Of a stretch of 55,683 nucleotides of DNA, positions 17,987 through 26,280 are shown one piece after another. Numbering within the stretch: the first letter of the stretch is position 1; every line of letters begins with the position of its first letter. The DNA is from Acidovorax sp. (GTDB lineage: Bacteria; Pseudomonadota; Gammaproteobacteria; Burkholderiales; Burkholderiaceae_C), in contig NZ_JAPUDY010000079.1 in NCBI RefSeq assembly GCF_027492855.1, positions 1 through 55,683 of the forward strand, in the 5' to 3' direction. The notes under the pieces are model-generated. The model did not search any database and was not told the DNA's origin. It was given only the letters and a program-made list of their open reading frames with translations. Made by a program: the position numbers and the translations under genes.

Positions 17987-18280
17987 CTATGCCGCCTGCA
18001 CCGGCTGCCAATCCACGGCCATGGGGTTCTTGCGCGAAAACAGCTCTACGTGCGAGTCGATGGCGAGCTGCACGCGTGCCAGGCTGGCGTCGTCTTCGGC
18101 GCTGCAGTCGAAGTGCAGCGCCGCATCGTCGGCACGCAGCACGCACAGGCCCCAGGGGAACTGGGCCTCGCCCCGGTGCTCGTCGTAGGTCACCGTGATC
18201 TTGCGGGTGAAGTGGTAGCACAGGCGCTGCAGGTAGCGGCTGGCGTCGGGCGTGGGCACCTGGCCCTGGCGTCGCATCAT
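17987..18280 (-). CDS. DUF2218 protein
   Basis: 97 residues. The central part 'YLQRLCYHFTRKITVTYDE' and 'FPWGLCVLRAD' fit the DUF2218 family, small proteins often found beside siderophore-iron genes; biochemical role not settled. Start ATG 18278-18280 overlaps the stop of the ABC ATPase gene (ATGA), so it is the last gene of the iron-siderophore operon. Likely cytoplasmic; no signal peptide. Confidence 0.85.
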   Translation of the reverse strand: MMRRQGQVPTPDASRYLQRLCYHFTRKITVTYDEHRGEAQFPWGLCVLRADDAALHFDCSAEDDASLARVQLAIDSHVELFSRKNPMAVDWQPVQAA

Positions 18281-19104
18281 GGGTGGGAGTGTGTTGTTGT
18301 GGGAGAGAAGGGGGTGGACAGCGGCAGTGCCGTATCGGCCAGCACCAGCAGGTTGCCTTGCGAGCAGCGCTCCACCCGCGCCTGCACGCCGTAGGCGCGC
18401 TGCAGCAGCGCGGGGGTGAGCACCTCGGCGGGGTCGCCCGCCGCCAGCACACCGCCACCGCCCAGCACCAGTACATGCTGGCAAAAGCGCAGCGCCAGGT
18501 TCAGGTCGTGCACGGCCACCAGGCCGATGGCGCCCTGCTGCTGCACCATAGTGCGCACGGCCTGCAGCACCTGCAGTTGCCAGCGCAGGTCGAGCGCGCT
18601 GGTGGGCTCGTCCAGCAGCAACAGGCGCGGCGCACGCACGATGACCTGGGCCAGGCCCACCATCTGGCGCTGCCCGCCCGAGAGTTCATCCAGCCGCCGC
18701 AGCGCCAGCGCCTGCAGGCCCAGCGCGGCCACTACCGCCTCGATGGCTGCCTCGCGCTGGGCGGTGCTCCATTCGCTGCGGCTGGCGCGCAGCGCGCTCT
18801 GCCAGGTTTCGTAGGCCACGAGCGAGGTGCTCTGCGGCAGCGCCTGGGGCAGGTAGCCCACGCGGCGCAGGCGCTCACGCGGGGGCAGCGTGGTCAGGTC
18901 GGTGCCTTCCAGCCACACGCGGCCCTGCGCGGGCCGCAGCCCGGCCACGGCCTTGAGCAGGGTGGACTTGCCCACGGCATTGGGCCCCACCACCGCCATC
19001 AGCGTGCCAGCGGGCACGCCGGGCAGGGTCACACCCTGCAGCACGGGCCGGCCGGGGTAGCCTGCGGTGAGTTGTTCGAGGGCAAAACCGCTGCGCTCCA
19101 TCAT
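18277..19104 (-). CDS. Ferric-siderophore ABC transporter ATPase
   Basis: 275 residues. Walker A 'GPNAVGKSTLL' (Ala where many have Gly or Ser), Q-loop 'VGYLPQALPQ', signature 'LSGGQRQMVGLAQ', Walker B '[12 protein letters not shown]', switch His in 'AVHDLNLAL'. FecE/FepC/BtuD class. It powers the FecCD permease, whose stop overlaps this start (ATGA). The C-terminal extension after the switch region is the usual one for this class. Confidence 0.94.
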   Translation of the reverse strand: MMERSGFALEQLTAGYPGRPVLQGVTLPGVPAGTLMAVVGPNAVGKSTLLKAVAGLRPAQGRVWLEGTDLTTLPPRERLRRVGYLPQALPQSTSLVAYETWQSALRASRSEWSTAQREAAIEAVVAALGLQALALRRLDELSGGQRQMVGLAQVIVRAPRLLLLDEPTSALDLRWQLQVLQAVRTMVQQQGAIGLVAVHDLNLALRFCQHVLVLGGGGVLAAGDPAEVLTPALLQRAYGVQARVERCSQGNLLVLADTALPLSTPFSPTTTHSHP

Positions 19105-20171
19105 GCAGCCCTCCGTTGACGGAGAACGAGCACCATGAACAGCGGCACGCCCACCAGCGCGGTGATGATGCCAATCGGCAGCACCACGCCGGGCACCAGC
19201 GCTTTGCTCAGGATGGAGGCGAGCGACAGCATCAGCGCCCCGGCCAGCGCGCTGCCCGGCAGGTAGTAGCGGTGGTCCTCGCCCAGCAGCATGCGTGCGA
19301 TGTGCGGCCCCACCAGGCCGACGAAGCCGATGGTGCCCACGAACGACAGCGCGGTGGCGGCCAGCAGGCTCACGCGCAAAAGCGTCACCAGGCGCAACCG
19401 CTCCACGCTGATGCCGAAGCTGCGCGCCTGGTCCTCGCCCGCGCGTAGCGCCGTGAGCGCCCAGGCCTGGCGTGCCGACCACAGCAGGCAGAGCAACAAC
19501 ACCGTGCCCACGATGCCGATCTTGGTCCAGGTGGCGCGGCCCAGGCTGCCCATGGTCCAGAACACGATCTGCTGCAGCGCGTTGCTGTCGGCGATGAACT
19601 GCAGCAGCCACAGCAGGGCCTCAAAGCTGAACAAGAGTGCTATGCCGAACAGCACCACGGTGTCCACTGTGGCGCCCTGGCGCCAGGCCAGCAACTGGAT
19701 CAGCGCCGTGGCGCAGGCCGCGCCCACAAAGGCACACAGTGGCACGGCCATGTTCTCGCCCCAGGCTATGAGCGTGAAGCCGCTGACCACGGCGGCCGAT
19801 GCGCCCACAGCGGCGGCGGCCGACACACCCAGGGTGAACGGGCTGGCCAGCGGGTTGTTCAGCGCGGTCTGCATCTCGGCGCCCGCCAGGCCCAGGCTGG
19901 CACCCACCAGCACGGCCATCACGGCATACGGTAGGCGCACTTCCCACAGGATGACCTGCTGCGCCTGCGGCAACGCGTTGGGCGCGAACAGGCCGCGCAG
20001 CACGTCAGCAAATGCGAAGGTGGAAGGACCGAGCGCAATGTCGGCCACCACGCTGGCGCACAAAACGGCCAGCAGCACTGCCAGCAGCAACAGGCGTCGG
20101 CGCACGAAATGCCGGTAGCGCTGCGCGAGCGGGCCGGTGGCGGCAGAGGGGGAGGTGTTCAACAAGGCCAT
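19101..20171 (-). CDS. FecCD-family iron-siderophore ABC permease
   Basis: 356 residues with about nine or ten membrane segments. Typical blocks: 'LPYAVMAVLVGASLGLAGAEMQTALNNPLASPFTLGVS' region (the FecCD N-terminal signature, residues ~85-125) and 'GFVGLVGPHIARMLLGEDHR' near the C-terminus, the coupling-helix motif. It forms the inner-membrane pore, as a homodimer since only one permease gene is present. Third gene after the binding protein and the esterase. Confidence 0.95.
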   Translation of the reverse strand: MALLNTSPSAATGPLAQRYRHFVRRRLLLLAVLLAVLCASVVADIALGPSTFAFADVLRGLFAPNALPQAQQVILWEVRLPYAVMAVLVGASLGLAGAEMQTALNNPLASPFTLGVSAAAAVGASAAVVSGFTLIAWGENMAVPLCAFVGAACATALIQLLAWRQGATVDTVVLFGIALLFSFEALLWLLQFIADSNALQQIVFWTMGSLGRATWTKIGIVGTVLLLCLLWSARQAWALTALRAGEDQARSFGISVERLRLVTLLRVSLLAATALSFVGTIGFVGLVGPHIARMLLGEDHRYYLPGSALAGALMLSLASILSKALVPGVVLPIGIITALVGVPLFMVLVLRQRRAA

Positions 20172-20234
20172 TCAGGGGCAGTGCACGCACGGTGCGAAAA
20201 GGGTTCCAGGGGCGGTGGCGGTTTTCTCTGAAAA

Positions 20235-21197
20235 CTACCAGCGGGGCTGCTGGGCCAGCGCCAACGCATCGATCAGGCCGGGTGCCATGGCGCCGCCGTG
20301 GTCCAGGCCGGGCAGCATGGCCATGTCTACGCGCAGCTCGGGCCACTGCAATGCGCGCAGTTGGTCGGCCAGCGCCTGGGTGTGTTCGATCATGCGGCGT
20401 TCGGCCTGCACAGCGGCGCGCGCTGCGGTGGGGGCGGCCTGGGCTTGCTCCAGGCTGCCCACGCGCAATTGCAGCCGCGCCTTGAAGGGGCGCGGTGCCG
20501 TGGCATGGGCCTGCGTGAACTGGTGGGCCGTCTGCAAGAGCTGCGCGCCGTTCCACCACACCGAGGGGCTGGTGGCGGCGTACCGCGTGAATTGCGCGGG
20601 GCGCGTGAACAGCGCATGCAGCACCAGCAGGCCGCCGAACGAATGCCCGCTCAGCGTCTGGCGCTCTGGGTCGGTGGCAAAGACCTGGGCCACGCGCGGC
20701 TGCAGCTCGCGGGCGATGAAGTCGAGCAGGATATCTGCGCCGCCCGCTTCGGGCGTGGCCGCGCGGCCGGGGGTGGGCGGTGTGTAATCGCGCTGGCGTT
20801 CGGCGGGGTGAATCACCGCATCGCCGGGGTGGCCGATGCCGACCACGATGGCGCTGTCCATGCCCATGTCACCGGGCCGCCCCGCGCTGTTGCGGGCCAG
20901 TTGGGCTGCCAGTGCAAAGGCGGCGTTGCCGTCCAGCAGGTACAACACCGGATGACCTGTGGCGGGCGCGGGGCCTGCAGGCTGTTGCACCCAGATGCGC
21001 CAGGTGTGTCCGCTGGCCGGGTCGCGCAGGTCGAATTGGTGCGTGCCGGGCAGGCGGGCAGCGGGCGCCCGCAGCCACAAAGCCTGCGGTGGTGCAGTGG
21101 CCGTGGCTGCGCACCCCACCAACCCGAGGCTTGTTGCGCCCCACGCCGCCAGCAGCGCGCGGCGGCGCGGGCCGCTGGGCGTTGTGGGGGTGGGCAT
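20235..21197 (-). CDS. Exported alpha/beta hydrolase, siderophore esterase-like (IroE type)
   Basis: 320 residues. N-terminus 'RRRALLAAWGATSLGLVGC' combines an arginine run with a lipobox ending at Cys29, so it is probably a lipoprotein, perhaps Tat-exported. The hydrolase part has nucleophile Ser186 in 'SGHSFGGLL' and a late His300 in 'GLDHGG'. IroE/BesA-like esterases cut ferric catecholate siderophores. The start overlaps the binding-protein stop (TGATG), placing it inside the import operon; it may cut the ligand in the periplasm before import. Substrate is inferred from context. Confidence 0.85.
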   Translation of the reverse strand: MPTPTTPSGPRRRALLAAWGATSLGLVGCAATATAPPQALWLRAPAARLPGTHQFDLRDPASGHTWRIWVQQPAGPAPATGHPVLYLLDGNAAFALAAQLARNSAGRPGDMGMDSAIVVGIGHPGDAVIHPAERQRDYTPPTPGRAATPEAGGADILLDFIARELQPRVAQVFATDPERQTLSGHSFGGLLVLHALFTRPAQFTRYAATSPSVWWNGAQLLQTAHQFTQAHATAPRPFKARLQLRVGSLEQAQAAPTAARAAVQAERRMIEHTQALADQLRALQWPELRVDMAMLPGLDHGGAMAPGLIDALALAQQPRW

Positions 21198-22354
21198 CAG
21201 AGACTGGTCCAGTACACACCCGTCAGCGGGATCGGCTGGAACTGGGTGAACATCGTTTGCAGAGTGGCGCGCGGGTCCAGGTCGGCGAAAAGCTCGGGGT
21301 GCAGCCATTTGGCAAACACCTGCACGGCCACCACGTTGAAGGGCGAGTTGTAGTAGTGGTGCCAGATGGCATGTGCGCGGCCGGGCTGCTGCACGGCCTG
21401 CAGCTGGGCAATGCCCCGGCGCTGCGTGGCGCGCAGCAGCGAGGCGCGGGCCGCATCCGGTGTGGCGTCGGCACCCAGCACGATGCGCAGGGGCGATTTT
21501 TCGGCCGTGGCCATGCTGCCGATGCCGGTGCCGATGTACAGCCGGGGCTGCGTGGCGATCAGGAACTCGGGGTTCAGCGTGCCGTGCTCGCCAGGGATGC
21601 GGCCGCGCGCCACGTTCTCTGCGCCAGCGGCATCCAGCAGCACGCCCACCAGGCCCACCATGGTGGTGCAGCATTCATCGGACAGGCCCACGCGGTTTTC
21701 AAGGAACACGCTCGGGTGGCGCGTGTTTGCGGGCAGGGTGCGCAGGCGCGACTCGACGCGCTCCAACTGCGCCCGCCAATAGGTGTTGAAGGCCTCGGCC
21801 TCCTTGCGCTTGCCCAGCACGGTGCCCAGCAGCTCCATGCTGCGCGTCGTGTTTTTGAGCGGGTCGTGGCGAAAATCGACGAACACCACGGCCACGCCCG
21901 CTGCCTCCAGGCGGCCCAGGGTTTCGCGGTCGTTCTTGCTCGGGCCGTGGCCACCTGCCAAGCCCAGGATGGCGAGCTGCGGGCGCAGTGCAATCGCCTG
22001 CTCGTCGCTGAAGCTGCCACTGCTGTTGCGACCCACGCGCGGCACCTTGTCGAGCTGCGGAAAGCGGGTGCGCCACTGGGCATAGCCCGCAGCGTCCAGG
22101 GTTTCGTAGTCGCCCATCATGCCCACCAGGCGGCGGGCCACGTTGTCACGCTCGAACACGCCCAGCGCGGGCAGCAACCGGCCTTCGCCGAGCAGGATGC
22201 GGTCCACCTTGGTGGGCACGGTGACGGTGCGGCCCGCCAGGTCGGTCACGGTTTGGGTGGTGCCCTGGGCATGCAGGGGCGAAGAGGTGCCCAGAAGCAG
22301 GGCGCAGAACAGGGCCGCCAGCGGGGCCAGGGAGCGAAGGCGTGTCAGCAGCAT
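21197..22354 (-). CDS. Periplasmic ferric-siderophore binding protein
   Basis: 385 residues. Signal peptide 1-30 ending 'SSPLHAQ', then 'VTDLAGRTVTVPTKVDRI', the standard opening of class III (FepB/BtuF) binding proteins, and a long-helix two-lobed fold. It is longer than FepB (~320) and has a pair of adjacent cysteines ('DECCTTMVG'). First gene of a five-gene operon (binding protein, esterase, permease, ATPase, DUF2218) behind a Fur-box-like sequence. Confidence 0.92.
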   Translation of the reverse strand: MLLTRLRSLAPLAALFCALLLGTSSPLHAQGTTQTVTDLAGRTVTVPTKVDRILLGEGRLLPALGVFERDNVARRLVGMMGDYETLDAAGYAQWRTRFPQLDKVPRVGRNSSGSFSDEQAIALRPQLAILGLAGGHGPSKNDRETLGRLEAAGVAVVFVDFRHDPLKNTTRSMELLGTVLGKRKEAEAFNTYWRAQLERVESRLRTLPANTRHPSVFLENRVGLSDECCTTMVGLVGVLLDAAGAENVARGRIPGEHGTLNPEFLIATQPRLYIGTGIGSMATAEKSPLRIVLGADATPDAARASLLRATQRRGIAQLQAVQQPGRAHAIWHHYYNSPFNVVAVQVFAKWLHPELFADLDPRATLQTMFTQFQPIPLTGVYWTSL

Positions 22355-22404
22355 GAGGGACGGTGTGGCAAGAGGCGGACCATGGCGATGTTTGCATCGA
22401 TGGC

Positions 22405-22423
22405 AATATTGAGAATCATTTGC
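22405..22423 (-). promoter_or_regulatory. Putative Fur box
   Basis: AATATTGAGAATCATTTGC matches the 19-bp Fur consensus GATAATGATAATCATTATC at 14 positions. It lies 50-70 bp upstream of the binding-protein start, and a TTGTCA -35-like hexamer sits just beyond it on the minus strand. It fits iron repression of the uptake operon and possibly of the divergent AraC gene. Confidence 0.7.
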
Positions 22424-22610
22424 ATTTATTATGACAACTTGCTAGCATCCCATGCGCGGGCTTCCGCCGTGTTTGCCAAGAAGAGAAAAACCTTTGCGTA
22501 AACGGTGGACATGGTCAGGGCACTGTTCGTGGTGCACCGGCCCCTCGGCTACCCCGCGCTCCTCTTTGCCGCCACGCCTGCTTTTCGTCTGTCTGTTTGT
22601 TTGTCTCCCC

Positions 22611-23612
22611 ATGTCTGTCGTCAGCCCCTTGAATGTCCTGTCTGCCGCTCCTGCGTCGGACGGCATGCAGGCGTCGCTGCAGCGCCATCTGCAGCGCCTG
22701 CGCGTGCTGCGCCCCGGCCTGCACCTGCATGCCGACGATGCATCCGACGCGCAGGACTTCACCGCCAGTGGCGAGATGGACGCGGGCCTGCGCATCGTTG
22801 TGCTGCTGGAGGGCTCGGTGGATGTGAGCTATGGGCCGCGCCGCGTGGCGCTGTCCAGCGCCGCAGGCCATGCGGCCCGTGCATCCGGCCAGCCCGGCCT
22901 GCCCCGAGCGCTGCTGGTGTCGGTGGCCGAGCCCGAGCGTTTTGAACGCCATGCGCACAAGGGTGCGTATGCGCGCCGCGTGAGCGTAGGCCTGGGCGGT
23001 GAGTGGCTGGAGCAGGTGGCCGGGCCCGCAGCCTCAGATGCCATCGAAGCCTTTCGTCGCCAACACCTGGCCATGCACCACTGGCAGCCTTCGGCGCGTA
23101 TTTCCGCGCTGGCCGAGCAGATCACCCGTGCGCCGGACCTATCCCCCCTGTTGCTGCATCTGTACATGGAAAGCCGCGCGCTGGAGCTGGTGGGCGAGGC
23201 GCTGGGCAGCCTGGCACAGCACGCGCCGGGGCCCGCGCCCGCCCCCGTGCCTGCACCCGCCCCTGCCCCCACGGCGCTGCGGCTGCTGCCCCACGAGCAC
23301 CGTCGTATGCGGGCACTGCACGCCTTTTTACAGACCGAAGGCGCCATGGACCTGTCGCTCGACGCACTGGCGCGCCAGGCCGGCACCAACGCCAACACAC
23401 TGCAGCGCCACTTCCGCGCGGTGTACGGCACCACGGTGTTCGACTTCGTGCGCGAAAGCCGCCTGCAGCGTGCCCGCCACGCCCTGGAGCAGGACGGCCT
23501 GACTGTGGGCCAGGCCGCTTTGGTGGCGGGCTACAACAGCGCCGCCAACTTCGCCACCGCGTACCGCAAGCGCTTCGGCATGCCGCCCAAGCTGGCACGC
23601 GCCAGGGTGTGA
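22611..23612 (+). CDS. AraC-family regulator of siderophore uptake (PchR-like)
   Basis: 333 residues from the ATG at 22611; longer frames start in sequence with no protein-like character. The N-terminal ligand domain (about 1-205) is followed by a low-complexity linker of alternating Pro and Ala, then two AraC HTH motifs: 'SLDALARQAGTNANTLQRHF' and 'VGQAALVAGYNSAANFATAYRKRFG'. PchR/AlcR-type regulators activate receptor and transport genes when bound to the ferric siderophore. Divergent from the uptake operon, with the Fur box in between. Confidence 0.88.
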   Translation: MSVVSPLNVLSAAPASDGMQASLQRHLQRLRVLRPGLHLHADDASDAQDFTASGEMDAGLRIVVLLEGSVDVSYGPRRVALSSAAGHAARASGQPGLPRALLVSVAEPERFERHAHKGAYARRVSVGLGGEWLEQVAGPAASDAIEAFRRQHLAMHHWQPSARISALAEQITRAPDLSPLLLHLYMESRALELVGEALGSLAQHAPGPAPAPVPAPAPAPTALRLLPHEHRRMRALHAFLQTEGAMDLSLDALARQAGTNANTLQRHFRAVYGTTVFDFVRESRLQRARHALEQDGLTVGQAALVAGYNSAANFATAYRKRFGMPPKLARARV

Positions 23613-23896
23613 TGGCAGCTCCTCTGGGAGTGTAGACGCGTTCCTAAAGGGGCTTGAGGGAGCTTCAACCCGTGTCTTCCACGGGTTGGCATGCATTCGC
23701 TCGCCGACCTTCGTTTGCGTGCGCTGGGGGCGCAAACACGCCCAATTCCAAGCCCGACCTCATTCCACTCGCTGCCACTAAGGGCGCAGTCTTTGCCAGC
23801 GCACCGGCTTGGCACCCGTTCACTTTCTCGCAGCCCACCGTGCAAGTGCAGATCCGACCGTTCGGGATTTCCCTGTAGTACGTATTGGTAAGCCGC
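23613..23896. other. Non-coding interval between the AraC gene and the FadR cassette
   Basis: About 280 bp without a convincing gene. It holds a nine-base-pair hairpin (CAACCCGTG-TCTTC-CACGGGTTG, 23666-23688) without a T run, which may end the AraC transcript, and the promoter region of the first FadR gene. This is the left junction of the cassette; I found no target-site duplication. Confidence 0.6.
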
Positions 23897-23907
23897 TGGT
23901 AAAACCA
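23897..23907 (+). promoter_or_regulatory. Putative FadR-type operator, left copy
   Basis: TGGT-AAA-ACCA, an 11-bp dyad ending five bases before the regulator ATG. FadR-subfamily GntR regulators commonly bind TGGTnnnACCA-like sites, so autoregulation is likely. A second half-related sequence, TTGGTAAGCC, lies just upstream (23885-23894). Confidence 0.55.
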
Positions 23908-24622
23908 CGGTATGACAACAAAGAACAAGGCCCCCAGCGTGACGCGGCCCGCCTCAGAAGCACCGGTATCGGGCTTCGAGAAGGTGTTCGGCTTCCTGCG
24001 CGAGCAATTGCTCGATCGCCGGATCCGCAATGGCGATCGCCTGCTGCCCGAGCGTGAACTTGCCGAGCAGCTGGGTGTGAGCCGCCCGATCGTTCGCGAG
24101 GCCTTGCGGGCACTGTCGATGTTGGGGGTTGTGGAGATCCGCGAGCGCCTGGGCACGGTGGTGCGCCAGCCCGATATCTCGGTGCTGGGCGATGTCTTCG
24201 CTTTCTCGCTGGCGCAGACCGGCGATGCCATCGATGACGTCATGCAGGCGCGCGTCGCGCTGGAGTGCCAGGCGATCCGCCTGGCCTGTCAGCGGGCCAC
24301 CAATGCAGACATCGATCGGCTCCGGGCCGCCCTGGATCTCATCGAGGCCACGGTGGACGACACCGCCAATGGTGGCTTGGCCGATTTCGACTTTCACTAC
24401 GCCCTCGTGCGTGCCAGCAAGTCAGACACCATCGTGCAGATGTATGGGGCGATAGCAACGCTGCTGACGCGCTCGCACAAGGACCGCCGCAGGATCGTGG
24501 GGGACCACGACGAGTCGATGAAGCGTGCGGTGGTGGAGGACCATCGCCGTCTGCTGCAGGCCGTTGTTACGGGTGACGAGGACGCTGCAGACCAGGCATT
24601 GCGTGCCCATTTCAAGATCGGA
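23903..24622 (+). repeat. 720-bp inverted repeat, left arm
   Basis: Compared base by base with 30054-30773 on the opposite strand: 718 of 720 match, the first 680 (23903-24582) perfectly. The arm covers nearly all of the first FadR gene. Outside the arm both the promoter side and the last codons are similar but clearly diverged. Confidence 0.95.
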
Positions 24623-24700
24623 AACGAGTTTCGGCGGCAGAAGGCACTGGCCCCCAGCGTCAGGCCGCCCACCACCAACGGAAAGGAAATGACATCGTGA
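23912..24700 (+). CDS. FadR-subfamily GntR transcriptional regulator, left copy
   Basis: 262 residues. Winged HTH at about 20-90 ('PERELAEQLGVSRPIVREAL', then 'RLGTVVRQPD' wing), FCD ligand/metal domain from about 100 ('FDFHYALVRASKS' and later His-containing helices). FCD regulators usually respond to small organic acids or sugar acids and repress the neighbouring operon. The stop overlaps the GTG start of the reductase gene (GTGA), so the regulator heads the catabolic operon. A near-identical second copy of equal length lies at 29976-30764 facing it; they differ only in the last ~20 residues and two earlier bases. Confidence 0.93.
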   Translation: MTTKNKAPSVTRPASEAPVSGFEKVFGFLREQLLDRRIRNGDRLLPERELAEQLGVSRPIVREALRALSMLGVVEIRERLGTVVRQPDISVLGDVFAFSLAQTGDAIDDVMQARVALECQAIRLACQRATNADIDRLRAALDLIEATVDDTANGGLADFDFHYALVRASKSDTIVQMYGAIATLLTRSHKDRRRIVGDHDESMKRAVVEDHRRLLQAVVTGDEDAADQALRAHFKIGNEFRRQKALAPSVRPPTTNGKEMTS

Positions 24701-25599
24701 GCGAACACAGTCAAAACGGCCAGGTCGGTTTTATCGGCGTTGGCACCATGGGCCGTGAAATGGCCCGCAACCTTGCACAAAAGGGCTACCAAGTCACCGC
24801 CTACGACGTGCATCCAGAAGCGGTGCAGCCGCTTGCGCAGTTCGGTGTGCATGCGGCTGGCACGGTGGCGGAGGCCGCTGCCGGGGCGGATGTGGTCATC
24901 ACCATGCTGCCCGATACGCCCGACGTCGAGGCCGTCATCTACGGTGAAGGCGGCCTGCTCGCGAACCCGCCGCAGGGCCGCCTGATCATCGACATGAGCA
25001 CCATCGCGCCGGGTGCCGTTCGCCGCATGCATGCCGACTGCGCGAAGCAGGGGGTGGCCTTCATTGACGGGCCGGTGTCGGGTGGGCCGGGCGGTGCGAA
25101 GAACGGCACGCTTTCGATCATGGCTGGCGGCGATGCAGAGGCCTTTGAGCGGGCCACGCCTTTCTTCGCCGCCATGGGCACGACGATCACCCACGTTGGC
25201 ACCAGCGGTGCAGGCCAGACCGTGAAGCTGTGCAACCAGCTGATTTGTGGCATCAACATCCAGGCGATCTGCGAAGCCATCGCCCTTGGCCGTGCCAATG
25301 GTGTCGATCTTCACCAGTTGCGCAACGTGCTGCAGGGGGGCTCGGCGGCGTCGTGGATGCTGGACAAGCTCGGCACCGCCATGATCACCGGTGATGCAGC
25401 CGCAGGTTTCCGCATCGATCTGATGCTCAAGGACCTGCGTCTCGTCGCGCAGCAGGCGCAAGAAAGCAATGTGCCGCTGCCTGCCACGGCATTGGTCACC
25501 ACCCAGTACATCGATGCGCGCGCTCATGGCGAAGGAAGCAATGGCAACCATGCGCTGTTCCGCGTCTATGACCGCATGACGGGGCAGGGCCGCAAATGA
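24697..25599 (+). CDS. NAD(P)-dependent beta-hydroxyacid dehydrogenase (HIBADH family)
   Basis: 300 residues, GTG start coupled to the regulator stop. Rossmann motif 'GFIGVGTMGREMARNL' (11-26), substrate loop 'DGPVSGGPGGAKNGTLSIM' (125-142) and catalytic Lys177 in 'KLCNQLICG'. The family includes tartronate-semialdehyde reductase, 3-hydroxyisobutyrate and L-threonate dehydrogenases, all acting on short hydroxyacids. Its stop overlaps the next ATG. Together with the RpiB-like isomerase and kinase it suggests catabolism of a sugar acid or polyol; the exact substrate is unknown. Confidence 0.92.
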   Translation: MSEHSQNGQVGFIGVGTMGREMARNLAQKGYQVTAYDVHPEAVQPLAQFGVHAAGTVAEAAAGADVVITMLPDTPDVEAVIYGEGGLLANPPQGRLIIDMSTIAPGAVRRMHADCAKQGVAFIDGPVSGGPGGAKNGTLSIMAGGDAEAFERATPFFAAMGTTITHVGTSGAGQTVKLCNQLICGINIQAICEAIALGRANGVDLHQLRNVLQGGSAASWMLDKLGTAMITGDAAAGFRIDLMLKDLRLVAQQAQESNVPLPATALVTTQYIDARAHGEGSNGNHALFRVYDRMTGQGRK

Positions 25600-26273
25600 C
25601 GCTCGACTTCGACGTGGTGCTTGCGCGCTGGCCGATGTTCCTCGACGGCGCGCTCATGACACTGCGCTTGTCGGTCGGTGCCACAGCGCTTGGCTTCGTC
25701 ATCGGCGCGCTCTGTGCCGTGGCCCGCCGCAGCGAGCAGGGCTGGGCCCGCAAGGCGAGCACGGCGTATGTCGAACTGGTCCGCAACACGCCGTTGTTGG
25801 TGCAGATCTTCATCGTGTACTTCGGCATGGCCAGCGCTGGCATGAAGTTCTCGGCCACCACCGTGGCGCTGACGGCCCTGACGATCAATGTCGGTGCCTA
25901 CACCACCGAGATCATGCGAGCAGGGTTCGACTCTATCCACAAGGGCCAGATCGAAGCTGCTGAATGCCTCGCACTGGGTCGACGCCAGGTGTACTGGCAT
26001 GTGGTGCTGCTGCCAGCGCTCGAGCGTGTGTACCCGGCGCTGACGAGCCAGTTCGTTCTGCTGATGCTGGCCTCTTCCGTCTGCTCGCAGATCTCGGCGG
26101 AAGAGTTGACGGCCGTGGCGAACTTCGTGCAGTCGGATACCTACAGGCCCTTTGAGACATACATCTTCGTGGGCGCCGTGTACGTGCTTTTGTCGATGTT
26201 GATGCGTGCAGGTTTTTGGGGTCTGGGCCTTTTTCTGTTCCCCCGGCGCCGTCGGCTGGGAACTGCGCTGTGA
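25596..26273 (+). CDS. Amino-acid-type ABC transporter permease 1
   Basis: 225 residues, five or so membrane segments. HisMQ-family features: 'MTLRLSVGATALGFVIGAL' N-terminal block, 'VELVRNTPLLVQIFIVYFG', and the coupling motif 'AAECLALGRRQVYWHVVLLP'. It overlaps the reductase gene by four bases and pairs with permease 2. PAAT-family importers carry amino acids and related polar acids, so a sugar acid or amino sugar derivative is conceivable here. Confidence 0.93.
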   Translation: MTLDFDVVLARWPMFLDGALMTLRLSVGATALGFVIGALCAVARRSEQGWARKASTAYVELVRNTPLLVQIFIVYFGMASAGMKFSATTVALTALTINVGAYTTEIMRAGFDSIHKGQIEAAECLALGRRQVYWHVVLLPALERVYPALTSQFVLLMLASSVCSQISAEELTAVANFVQSDTYRPFETYIFVGAVYVLLSMLMRAGFWGLGLFLFPRRRRLGTAL

Positions 26274-26280
26274 GGCCGCC

